Source: Halorubrum depositum (lineage in GTDB: Archaea; Halobacteriota; Halobacteria; Halobacteriales; Haloferacaceae). From it: a stretch of DNA of 64,000 nt. Under the pieces are notes generated by a model. It saw only the letters and a program-made list of their open reading frames with translations. It did no database searches and was not told the DNA's origin. The position numbers and the translations under genes were made by a program. Shown piece by piece: positions 43,354 through 51,029 of the stretch (position 1 is the first letter of the stretch; each line of letters begins with the position of its first letter). The stretch covers positions 1-64,000 of the forward strand of contig NZ_VCNM01000003.1 in NCBI RefSeq assembly GCF_007671725.1. Reading direction: 5' to 3'.

Positions 43354-44379
43354 TTACTCGGTGGGAACCGTCGTGTCGTACGTGTCGTCGTCTACCTGCA
43401 TCTCGAGCGCCTGATTATCGTCGTGGTCGAAGACCGTTCCGAGGAGGAGGAACGCGGCGCCGAAGAGGAGTCCGATGGCCCAACTGCCGGTGCCGGACGG
43501 TCCGTCGCCGTCGCCGGAGAGCCCCGAGCCGGCGAGGCCGAGGGCCGAGATGCCCGAGACGGCGGTTCCGAGGAGGTAGAACGCCGCCAGCGGGTGGAAG
43601 TCGCGGAGCATGTACTTGTTTTTCACCCGCCAGAAGTAGTTCTGGAGCAGCATCCCCGAGACGCGCGGGATGTACTCGCCGTAGTCGATGTGACTCTTCC
43701 AGTCGTCGTCGTACAGGTACTCGGCCGAACACGCGACGTCGGCGACGCGGAGGTTCTCCGTGTTGAGTTTGACGAGCAGGTCGTTGCAGTACCCGTAGTA
43801 TTCGTACATGCTCTCGATGTCTGCCTCTTTCAGCGCCTCGTGGGAGATGGCGGTGTACCCGTTCTGCGGGTCCATCGTCTTCCAGTACCCGCTCGAAATC
43901 TTCGTCAGGTACGAGAGCACGGAGTTACCGACGAGGCGGAAACTCGGCATGGCCGCCAGGTCGTCGCTCTTCATGAAGCGGTTGCCTTTCGAGTAGTCGG
44001 CGTCGCCTTCGGCGATGGGGTCGAGGTACTTCGCGAGCTCGTTGGGGTCCATCTGCCCGTCGCCGCCGAGGACCGCGGTGATATCGACTCCGTCCTCGAG
44101 CGCCCGGAGGTAGCCCGTCTTGAGCGCCCCGCCGACGCCGCGGTTCTCGTCGTGTTGGATGGGAACGATGACGTCGTCGTAGGCCGGCGATTCGGGGGTG
44201 TGGTCGGCGTTGAACGCGTCGGCAGATTCAACGATCTCGTTCCACGTCCCGTCGGTGGATCCGTCGTCGATGACGTACGCGACGTCGACGAACGAGGGCA
44301 TCGTGTCGATGACGGCTCCGACGTATCCCTCTTCGTTGTACGCCGGCACGACGACGGCGATTGAGTTGTCTTTGTACAT
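43354..44379 (-). CDS. Family 2 glycosyltransferase with C-terminal membrane helices (dolichyl-phosphate type)
   Basis: The 341-residue protein begins MYKDNSIAVVVPAYNEEGYV, with VAYVIDDGSTDGTW and AVLGGDGQMDPNEL (metal-binding Asp region). It has a conserved NRFMKSDD and PQNGYTAISHEAL. Two hydrophobic helices lie near 265-285 and 305-322. The fold and length match dolichyl-phosphate-sugar synthases and AglJ-like first transferases of archaeal N-glycosylation. It is divergent from the HTH gene at 44546; elements 7 and 8 lie between them. Confidence 0.88.
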   Translation of the reverse strand: MYKDNSIAVVVPAYNEEGYVGAVIDTMPSFVDVAYVIDDGSTDGTWNEIVESADAFNADHTPESPAYDDVIVPIQHDENRGVGGALKTGYLRALEDGVDITAVLGGDGQMDPNELAKYLDPIAEGDADYSKGNRFMKSDDLAAMPSFRLVGNSVLSYLTKISSGYWKTMDPQNGYTAISHEALKEADIESMYEYYGYCNDLLVKLNTENLRVADVACSAEYLYDDDWKSHIDYGEYIPRVSGMLLQNYFWRVKNKYMLRDFHPLAAFYLLGTAVSGISALGLAGSGLSGDGDGPSGTGSWAIGLLFGAAFLLLGTVFDHDDNQALEMQVDDDTYDTTVPTE

Positions 44380-44419
44380 TTGAGTGGTGCGCTATCAGTC
44401 AGTTGGCGCCTACTGGACG

Positions 44420-44437
44420 TTATTATAGGCATCGTAG
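44420..44437 (-). promoter_or_regulatory. Glycan-locus promoter element 7
   Basis: Read on the minus strand: CTACGATGCCTATAATAA, 40 bp before ATG 44379. It fits the consensus spacing, with T instead of S before ATAATAA. Confidence 0.5.
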
Positions 44438-44497
44438 TGTGTCGTGCCGAACTGACGGCGAGTAGTCACGAATCTCCGGCATGTCAGCTTCGCGGTC

Positions 44498-44515
44498 TTA
44501 CTATCTATATAATAA
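44498..44515 (+). promoter_or_regulatory. Glycan-locus promoter element 8
   Basis: TTACTATCTATATAATAA, 30 bp before ATG 44546. It keeps the TTAY start and ATAATAA end at the same 18-bp spacing, though the centre is AT-rich. Confidence 0.5.
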
Positions 44516-44545
44516 CCCGTCTACCTCGGTGACGACGACGTATCG

Positions 44546-45229
44546 ATGACCGAGAGACGTGAGAGCGTTTCGCATCCGATATGTCTCGAGGTGCGTCTCG
44601 AAGACTCTCGACTGATCTTATCCTCGTTCACCGCGTCGCATCAGGGTCCGGTGACACTGGCGTTCCAACCGACGCAGGGACTCGGATGGGACTGCGCGTT
44701 CGTCGCCGTCGAGGAGAGCGACGTTGCGGGAAGCGACATCGAGCGGCTGAGGACCGAGCTGGAGCGTGATCCCACGGTGACGGAAGCGGAGTATATCGGA
44801 ACGATCGGCGACGAAAGCCGGTTCAAAGTCCTCTTCGAGGGCGGAGTCCCGCTCCTTCCCCCGGAGACGACTGAGATGGGCGTACACGTCATCTCCGCTC
44901 GGCACGCCGATGGGGATTGGAACATCCTGATGCACGTTCCCGCCCACTCGACGCTGCACCGCATACAGTCCCATTATCACGACCACGGGATCACGTTTCG
45001 CGTCAAACGACTTCACGTCGCTCGAGAGACGGATATCGGTGCCGAGACGACGCTGCCACCGGGACAGCACAAAGCGCTGCTCGTCGCCTACCGAAACGGC
45101 TACTTTCAGGTCCCTCGGGACGTCTCACAGGAGGAAATCGCCGACGAGCTCGACATCTCAAAGTCGGGTGTGTCACAGCGCCTTCGTCGAGCGATCGACC
45201 GTCTCATCGAAGCGACGCTGGACCCGTAA
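44546..45229 (+). CDS. Bacterio-opsin-activator-type HTH_10 regulator
   Basis: The 227-residue protein has an N-terminal ligand-type domain (residues 1-155), then a C-terminal HTH_10: LPPGQHKALLVAYRNGYFQVPRDVSQEEIADELDISKSGVSQRLRRA. This is the Bat-type output domain that binds upstream of TATA elements in haloarchaea. It lies in the middle of the glycan locus, is the only soluble classical transcription factor there, and itself carries promoter element 8. That makes it the leading candidate to recognise the shared 18-bp element; this is inference. Confidence 0.85.
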   Translation: MTERRESVSHPICLEVRLEDSRLILSSFTASHQGPVTLAFQPTQGLGWDCAFVAVEESDVAGSDIERLRTELERDPTVTEAEYIGTIGDESRFKVLFEGGVPLLPPETTEMGVHVISARHADGDWNILMHVPAHSTLHRIQSHYHDHGITFRVKRLHVARETDIGAETTLPPGQHKALLVAYRNGYFQVPRDVSQEEIADELDISKSGVSQRLRRAIDRLIEATLDP

Positions 45230-45315
45230 TAGGCCCCGTCAGTCGGCGGTAACGCTGTCGTCGGTGGCGGGCCGGAGAGCGCTCCGCGTACGCGTCGGGG
45301 ACCGACCGGAGCCGA

Positions 45316-46830
45316 TTAGAGGAACCAGTTGCCGTCGTAGTCGACGTCGACGGTACCGGACTCCCAGACGCCGTTGTAGAGTGTGGATTCGACGATGTCG
45401 ACGCCCGAGGAGCCGTCGAGTATCTTCATCCCCTCGTCGTCGCCGAGCGACCGCGCAGTGATTCCGCGGACCCTCGTCCCGTCGGCGTCGTTGACGAGCG
45501 GAATGTGCGTCGTCTCGAGGTCGCCCCAGCGGAAGGTACAGCCGTCGCCCGTGACCTTGATACCGCGTCGGTAGTCGTCGCCCGTCTGCTCGACGTCGAA
45601 CCGATCGAACGTCCCGTTACCCCGCTCGATACGGACGGCGTGGCGACCGTTGGAGCCGTCGCCGCTCCCCGTGACGCTCGATTTCAGGACGTACACCGGA
45701 TCCGCGTCCGCGCTGCTCGGCCCCTGGACGTGGAGCGCCTGACCGGGCGTGTTGAACTCGATCTCGGTGCCGATGATGTCGATCTTTCCCGCGTTCGGCG
45801 AGACGGAGACCGCCCTTGTGGGGGTCTCGCCGTCGACGACGACCCGCGAGTTCTGAATTCGTGCCCACTCGACGCCGTTCAGAACGCTGATCGCATGGCC
45901 GTTGGGCTCCGTCAGGTGAACGTCCGTGTTCTCTATCCAGTTGTATTTCCCGCCGTCGAGGCGGATCCCGCGCTGGTTCGCGTCGCTGTCGCGTCGATCG
46001 TCGACGATGACCGTGGCGTCGTGGATCGAACTGTAGTCACCCGAGAGCCGGATGCTCGCGATGTTACTGTTCTTGAAGAGGCCTCCGTCGACGACGACTC
46101 GTCCGCCCTCGGTCGAACAGTAGAGGCCGTTATCCGGCCACGGGCCGACCTCACAGTCGCGAACCCAGATTTTGCCGTCGTGGTGCGAGGTGACGATGAT
46201 CCCCGTCGGCCCCACGTTGATATCTCCCGACGTGTTCGCCGAGAACTCGCCCCCGTCCGGTATCCGGACGTTCGCGATGGTTCCGATACCGGACGGGTCG
46301 GTGATATCGAAGAGGAACGGGCCTTTGTTTCCGCTGTCGTGTTCCCCGCGCACTTCGAGGTCCTCGACGAGCAGATCGTCGCTGACCTGTGCCTGCAGCG
46401 CTCGCAGACCGGTGTCGTCGGCCGTGAAGTCGAAGTCGAACCCCTCGACGTAGAGGTCCTCCCCCGGCTGGTCGAACGTCCCCAGTTTGAACAGCCACTG
46501 CCCGTCGTAGTCGGCCGCCGGGACGATGGTCGCGTTGTCCCCGCGAAGGTCGAACCCACGGAAGCCGACGTGGCGGACGGTGTCGTCCATCAGGTATTCC
46601 CCCTCCGGGAAATACAGCGTCGTCCCGTCGTCGAACGGTATCGCGTCTAAGACCGGGTTGATAGACTCCCCTCCCGTCGGATCCGCTCCCTCCTCGACGA
46701 CGTTTATCCAGTCGTCTTCGGCGGTCGCGGTTCCCGCGAACGAGAGCGCCCCGAGTACCCCTCCGATTCCCTGTACTGCTCGCCGACGCGTTAGTCTCTC
46801 ACTGCCTTCATCTACGCTCGTCTTGCGCAT
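45316..46830 (-). CDS. Tat-exported right-handed beta-helix protein (paralogue)
   Basis: The 504-residue protein has a Tat signal (ERLTRRRAVQGIGGVLGAL) and a mature start INVVEEGADPTGGESINPVL. The rungs align with those of the 41614-43251 protein: PDNGLYCSTEGGRVVVDGGLFKNS corresponds to PDNGLYASGAHGTVHVEGGTYKNS (compare in segments), and INVGPTG corresponds to INLGPTG. It may modify or bind the same polysaccharide. It converges on the HTH gene. A half-site of the locus promoter element (GCGATAAAC) lies about 44 bp upstream of the ATG. Confidence 0.8.
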   Translation of the reverse strand: MRKTSVDEGSERLTRRRAVQGIGGVLGALSFAGTATAEDDWINVVEEGADPTGGESINPVLDAIPFDDGTTLYFPEGEYLMDDTVRHVGFRGFDLRGDNATIVPAADYDGQWLFKLGTFDQPGEDLYVEGFDFDFTADDTGLRALQAQVSDDLLVEDLEVRGEHDSGNKGPFLFDITDPSGIGTIANVRIPDGGEFSANTSGDINVGPTGIIVTSHHDGKIWVRDCEVGPWPDNGLYCSTEGGRVVVDGGLFKNSNIASIRLSGDYSSIHDATVIVDDRRDSDANQRGIRLDGGKYNWIENTDVHLTEPNGHAISVLNGVEWARIQNSRVVVDGETPTRAVSVSPNAGKIDIIGTEIEFNTPGQALHVQGPSSADADPVYVLKSSVTGSGDGSNGRHAVRIERGNGTFDRFDVEQTGDDYRRGIKVTGDGCTFRWGDLETTHIPLVNDADGTRVRGITARSLGDDEGMKILDGSSGVDIVESTLYNGVWESGTVDVDYDGNWFL

Positions 46831-46979
46831 CGGGTGAATCTGACAGAGTCCGCCTATTGAGTATTTTCGGGGTTTATCGCACTATTCAGCTGGAAAATGC
46901 GGATTGAAGTACATATGCCCATGTCGATTCTCGCATCGAGGCGCGTGTGTTACGATATGTCGGGGGCGACGGCGCGGAA

Positions 46980-47549
46980 TCAGCGGCCCGCGTCGACGAT
47001 CCGTCGAACTCGACGAATCCCGGGCGTCCCGTCGAGCACCCAGAGGACGACGACGCACGCGAAAACCCCGCCGTATCCCAGGACCAACACGAGGTTCTCC
47101 GGGTCCGTCATCTGCGCGACGAACGACCCGAAGTAGGTCGCGAAGCGTTCGATAAACCCGAGGCGAGTCTCGTAGGCGTCGAACGTCACGACGGGCCAGA
47201 GGAGGCGTCCGAGGTTCGGGCCGTTCGCTCGGAGAGCGAGGGCGTCACCGGCGAGGTGCGAGCCGTAAGACAGGAGGAACGCGGCCGCGACGCGCGCCCG
47301 GTTCCGCGTCCACAGCGCGCCCGCGACGAGGGCCGCGACCGGAAGGCCGATCAGCACCGAGTGTGCGGGACCGTACCCCGACGGGACGACGCCGAGCGTC
47401 CACGACAGCGTCTTGTCGACGAGGTCAGGCGCCTGCGTCGCCAGCGCGAGAGTCAGCCCTTCGGTGTCGCTGATAGGCTTTCCCCAGGCGATCCGATGCA
47501 GGACGGAGTACCAGACGTAGCCGAAGATCAGGTGCTCCCACGGCCACAT
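46980..47549 (-). CDS. DUF457/YdjM-type membrane metal-dependent hydrolase
   Basis: The 189-residue protein has four or five membrane helices and the family residues: WEHLIFGYV near the N-terminus with a His, AHSVLIGLP, and LLSYGSHLAGDALAL with the His/Asp that bind metal. It starts one base inside the upstream DUF1616 gene (TGATG), so the two are coupled. Members are annotated as membrane-bound metal-dependent hydrolases of unknown substrate and often appear in haloarchaeal glycosylation loci beside DUF1616. Confidence 0.8.
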   Translation of the reverse strand: MWPWEHLIFGYVWYSVLHRIAWGKPISDTEGLTLALATQAPDLVDKTLSWTLGVVPSGYGPAHSVLIGLPVAALVAGALWTRNRARVAAAFLLSYGSHLAGDALALRANGPNLGRLLWPVVTFDAYETRLGFIERFATYFGSFVAQMTDPENLVLVLGYGGVFACVVVLWVLDGTPGIRRVRRIVDAGR

Positions 47550-48631
47550 CAGGCGCTCGCGCCCCCAGTCGGCGGCGACCGAATCGCCGGCGTACCGCCG
47601 TCGCCGTCGCCGACGGTGACGACCAGTTGGACGGTCCGGTAGGCGTTCTGGCGGGTCGGGTTCTCGGGGGCCTCACCCCGGTAGACGTGGAATACGAGTC
47701 GGAGCGAATCACCCGACATCGTGGGCGTCACGTCGCGCTGGAGGTACGCCGTCTCCCCGTCTTCGACCGACTGTTGCGCCCGCCAGAGCTCGCGCTTCTC
47801 GACGACTCGCGACCCGTTGGCGGTTCTGTCTAACCGCTGGAGTTCACTGACCACGGTGTACCTCTGGGTCTGGTGTTCGTGGTTCGCGATAGCGAGCGTC
47901 GTCTGGGTGGGTTCACCCCGCGTGAGCTGCTGCGGATACCCGCCGGCGTCGTACTCGGACCCGTTCTCGGTCACGAGGTACGCTTCGGTGAACTCCGCGT
48001 CGGGAGACTGCGTCTCGACCATAGCGAAGCCCACGCTGCTGAGGAACAGGAGGACGCTCACGACGACGAGCACGTGGACGACGAGCGAGATCGACGACCC
48101 GCGAGACCCGCCGGAGAGCGGTGATCTGGTGTCGCCAACCGCGTCCGGCAGGCTTCCCAGCGCGACGGCGAGGGAGGGGAGCCCGGCGCGCGTTTCTCTC
48201 GGGAGCGTCGCTCGCCGCACGATGGCGACGGCGGTGAACAGCATCGTCACCGCGAACGCGCCCACGCCGGTGATCGGCGCGGCGAAGCCGAGTCCGAGGA
48301 AGTTCGTGATCAGCGCGATGCCGCCGACGATAGCGAGGCTCAACGCCGCCGCGAGGGCCAGCCGGACCGAGAAGAGGAGGCCCGCGGTGTGCGTTGTCGG
48401 GCGCGTCAGCGCCTGGTCGGCGTCCATCCTATCGGATTCGACGTCCGAACGTCGCTCCGGGAAGACGGCCGCGAGGACCGCGTATCCCGGGTAGAGGACG
48501 ATGAGCGGGACGACGAAGAGACTTCGGAGGATCGACCCCGGCACGCCGAGGAGGATGACCGCGAGTGCGGTCACCGCGCCCACGACGACGAGGAGCAAGT
48601 CGAGTGTCCACCGGGGGTGAGACGTGTTCAT
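47549..48631 (-). CDS. DUF1616 membrane protein
   Basis: The 360-residue protein opens with two hydrophobic helices (LLLVVVGAVTALAVILLGVPG) and VVPLIVLYPGYAVLAAVFPER, the DUF1616 signature. More helices follow near 85-135 and 180-205. An outer C-terminal domain (AYLVTENGSEYDAGGYPQQL, NHEHQTQRYTVVSELQRL, LVFHVYRGEAPENP) resembles the family's beta-sandwich region. Its role is unknown, but the family is a regular companion of archaeal surface-glycan genes. A TTACGG-AGC-CGATAA palindrome lies at 48705-48719, about 75 bp upstream. Confidence 0.82.
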   Translation of the reverse strand: MNTSHPRWTLDLLLVVVGAVTALAVILLGVPGSILRSLFVVPLIVLYPGYAVLAAVFPERRSDVESDRMDADQALTRPTTHTAGLLFSVRLALAAALSLAIVGGIALITNFLGLGFAAPITGVGAFAVTMLFTAVAIVRRATLPRETRAGLPSLAVALGSLPDAVGDTRSPLSGGSRGSSISLVVHVLVVVSVLLFLSSVGFAMVETQSPDAEFTEAYLVTENGSEYDAGGYPQQLTRGEPTQTTLAIANHEHQTQRYTVVSELQRLDRTANGSRVVEKRELWRAQQSVEDGETAYLQRDVTPTMSGDSLRLVFHVYRGEAPENPTRQNAYRTVQLVVTVGDGDGGTPAIRSPPTGGASA

Positions 48632-48704
48632 CGACCGCGGCTTGTCGTGCCCACCTCAAAAATGGCCGAGATCGTTCACACCCGAAACACGGCGAATACA
48701 GCCC

Positions 48705-48719
48705 TTACGGAGCCGATAA
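48705..48719. promoter_or_regulatory. Palindromic core site without ATAATAA extension
   Basis: TTACGG-AGC-CGATAA matches the palindromic core at 5 of 6 arm positions. It could serve the DUF1616 gene (minus) or act as an extra operator for the plus-strand operon. Confidence 0.4.
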
Positions 48720-48855
48720 GGACGGTATCTAAACACCGGCCGTACCCCCGTGAAGCGAGCGATACGCCGATATTTCGACGAGTCGCCCGGCGGCGTCTCG
48801 GTGGAATTCGCCCTACGAAACCCCCAATGTGGCACGCTCACGGGCGCTCTGGGCC

Positions 48856-48873
48856 TTACTGTCCCGATAATAA
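48856..48873 (+). promoter_or_regulatory. Glycan-locus promoter element 9
   Basis: TTACTGTCCCGATAATAA lies 64 bp before ATG 48938 and 189 bp before the acetyltransferase ATG. It probably drives the whole operon 48938-53343. Confidence 0.6.
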
Positions 48874-48937
48874 TGGCTCTCTCGTGTGACCGGTAGTTCG
48901 AGTCGCGGGCTACGGCGGTCCGCGGAGTGATACACAG

Positions 48938-49066
48938 ATGCGTACCAGAATCAAATTCGCCGCGTTGCTCGTCGCACTGCTCGTACTCGCTACCACCCTC
49001 CGCTCGACCGACGACGGGTCGAGTCCGAACGGGACCGAGGCGACCGTCGACTCGACAGGGCCATGA
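48938..49066 (+). CDS. 42-aa secreted or membrane small protein, coupled to the acetyltransferase
   Basis: The frame reads MRTRIKFAALLVALLVLATT, then a polar Ser/Asp tail ending STGP. It has a basic N-terminus and one hydrophobic helix, like a signal anchor. Its TGA overlaps the ATG of the acetyltransferase gene (ATGA). With promoter element 9 upstream it would be the first cistron of the operon. I know no homologue. It may be a real small membrane protein or a coupling ORF; the coherent signal-like sequence favours the former. Confidence 0.5.
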   Translation: MRTRIKFAALLVALLVLATTLRSTDDGSSPNGTEATVDSTGP

Positions 49067-49644
49067 GCTCGTACGTCACGGGAACCGGGTGTGAGATCGA
49101 CGACGACGTTACCATCGGCTATCCCGCCGGTGATGACCCCGAGCGGACGGTCATCGGGGACGACGCGACGATTCGCTCCGGAACCGTCATCTACAGCGAC
49201 GTCGAGATCGGTGACGGATTCGCCACGGGCCACGACGCGCTCGTGCGGGAGGACACCCGACTCGGCGACGACGTGGTCGTCGGCACCAAGACCGTCGTCG
49301 ACGGGACCTCAGTCGTCGGCTCGAACGTCAGCCTCCAGAGCCGCGTCTACGTGCCCACCGACACCCGCATCGGCAACGACGTCTTCGTCGGCCCCGGGTC
49401 GGTGCTGACGAACGACCCGTATCCGGTCCGCCAGGACATCGAGATGGTCGGCCCGACGCTCGAGGACGGCGTCTCCGTCGGCGGCAACGCGACCGTGCTC
49501 CCCGACGTGACCGTCGGCGAGGACGCGTTCGTCGCCGCCGGGGCGGTCGTCACCGAAGACGTACCGCCGGAGACGCTGGCCGTCGGAACGCCCGCTGAAC
49601 ACCGTCGGCTGCCGCCGAAACTGCAAGCAGAGAACTCGATATGA
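49063..49644 (+). CDS. Left-handed beta-helix acyltransferase (WbpD-like)
   Basis: The 193-residue protein consists of hexapeptide repeats of a trimeric left-handed beta-helix (for example IGDDATIRSGTVIYSDVEIG, VVGSNVSLQSRVYVPTD, IGNDVFVGPGSVLTNDPYPV). It ends VAAGAVVTEDVPPETLAVGTPAE, typical of sugar-nucleotide N-acetyltransferases. WbpD acetylates the 3-amino group of UDP-GlcNAc(3NH2)A, and the aminotransferase/dehydrogenase pair needed for that is at 28143-30267. It overlaps both neighbours by 4 bp, so it belongs to a tight operon with two UDP-sugar dehydrogenases. Confidence 0.88.
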   Translation: MSSYVTGTGCEIDDDVTIGYPAGDDPERTVIGDDATIRSGTVIYSDVEIGDGFATGHDALVREDTRLGDDVVVGTKTVVDGTSVVGSNVSLQSRVYVPTDTRIGNDVFVGPGSVLTNDPYPVRQDIEMVGPTLEDGVSVGGNATVLPDVTVGEDAFVAAGAVVTEDVPPETLAVGTPAEHRRLPPKLQAENSI

Positions 49645-51029
49645 GCTCACAAACAGCCCTGACTAACCTCTACGGTTCGACTCGCTCCGAAGACGAACAG
49701 ATCGCTGCACTCACCTCCGGTGACGTCCCGGTCGGCGTCTACGGACTCGGCAAGATGGGCCTCCCGCTCGCCTCGGTCTACGCCGACACCACCGGCAACG
49801 TGACCGGTGCGGACATCGACGGCGACGTCGTCCGCGAGATCAACGGCGGACGAAGCCACATCGTCGGTGAGCCCGGTCTCGGGGACCTCGTGGAGGACCT
49901 CGTCGCGGACGGCGCGCTCACCGCGAGCACCGAACCCCGCGAAGTCGCCGAAGCGGCGGCCGTCCACGTGGTTATCGTCCCGACGCTCGTCGACGAGGAC
50001 GACCGCCCGGACCTCTCGGTCATCGAGGCGGTGACCGACGCCATCGGCAGGGGGCTCGACGAGGGCGACCTCGTCATCTTCGAGTCGACGCTTCCGCCGC
50101 GTTCCTGTCGCGACGTCCTCCTCCCCCAGCTCGAGGCCGAAAGCGGCCTCTCGCTGGGCGAGTTCGGCCTCGCGTTCTGTCCCGAGCGGACCTCCTCCGG
50201 GCGCGCGCTCGAGGACATCCGCGGCGCGTACCCGAAAGTCGTCGGCGGTGCCGACGCCGAGAGCGCCCGCGCCGCGGCGCTCATCTACGACCAGATCTCC
50301 TCGAACGAGGTCATCACCGTCTCGGACACGACGACGGCGGAAGCGGTCAAGGTGTTCGAAGGCGTCTACCGCGACGTCAACATCGCCCTCGCGAACGAGC
50401 TCGCGACCCACGCCGACGAGTTCGGGATCGACGTCACCGAGGCCATCGACGTGGCCAACACCCAGCCCTTCTGTGAGATCCACACGCCTGGCGCCGGCGT
50501 CGGCGGCCACTGCATCCCCTACTATCCGCAGTTCCTGATCAAGCAGTTCGAGACCGAGGCGCCCCTCATGCGGACCGCTCGCGACGTGAACGACGAGATG
50601 CCGCACGTCACCGCACAGACGGCGCTCGACGAGCTGCGGGCGCGCGGCGTCGACCCGGAAGACGCCTCCGTCCTCGTCCTCGGACTGACCTACCGGGCCG
50701 GCGTCGAGGAGATTCGCAAGACGCCGGCGCTCCCCGTCATCGAGCATCTCGACGACGCGGGCGCTGGCGTGTTCGCGAGCGACCCGATTCTCGACGACAC
50801 CGCCGTCTTCGAGGACGCGGGCGCGACCATCGTCGGTGACGTGAACGGCCACGACCTGTCGGTGGACGCCGTCGTCCTCGTGACCGCTCACGAGTCGTTC
50901 GACTACCTCGACGTCCCGGAGCTCGGCGTCGACTCCCGCCCGGTCGTGTTCGTCGACGGGCGACAGGCCGCGACCGAGTACCGCGACGACGAGGACGTCG
51001 CCTACCGAGGAATCGGTCTCCATGACTGA
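49641..51029 (+). CDS. UDP-HexNAc 6-dehydrogenase family protein (WecC-like)
   Basis: The 462-residue enzyme begins after a 30-residue lead-in with VGVYGLGKMGLPLASVYAD (NAD site). It carries VIVPTLVDEDDRPDLS, ESTLPPRSCRDVLLPQL, FCPERTSSGRAL and the catalytic-Cys motif GVGGHCIPYYP. These enzymes oxidise the C6 hydroxyl of UDP-GlcNAc or UDP-ManNAc to the uronic acid. The lead-in is longer than in the paralogue downstream. It overlaps the acetyltransferase by 4 bp and the next dehydrogenase by 8 bp. Two different dehydrogenases in tandem suggest two uronic acids or a heteromer. Confidence 0.88.
   Translation: MSSQTALTNLYGSTRSEDEQIAALTSGDVPVGVYGLGKMGLPLASVYADTTGNVTGADIDGDVVREINGGRSHIVGEPGLGDLVEDLVADGALTASTEPREVAEAAAVHVVIVPTLVDEDDRPDLSVIEAVTDAIGRGLDEGDLVIFESTLPPRSCRDVLLPQLEAESGLSLGEFGLAFCPERTSSGRALEDIRGAYPKVVGGADAESARAAALIYDQISSNEVITVSDTTTAEAVKVFEGVYRDVNIALANELATHADEFGIDVTEAIDVANTQPFCEIHTPGAGVGGHCIPYYPQFLIKQFETEAPLMRTARDVNDEMPHVTAQTALDELRARGVDPEDASVLVLGLTYRAGVEEIRKTPALPVIEHLDDAGAGVFASDPILDDTAVFEDAGATIVGDVNGHDLSVDAVVLVTAHESFDYLDVPELGVDSRPVVFVDGRQAATEYRDDEDVAYRGIGLHD

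Larger units (their letters stand above)
48632..48937. other. Divergent promoter region
   Basis: This 306-bp gap separates the DUF1616-DUF457 pair from the sugar-nucleotide operon. It contains two copies of the palindromic core, TTACGGAGCCGATAAG (48705-48720) and TTACTGTCCCGATAATAA (48856-48873). No coding frame with good codon usage is present. Confidence 0.5.
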
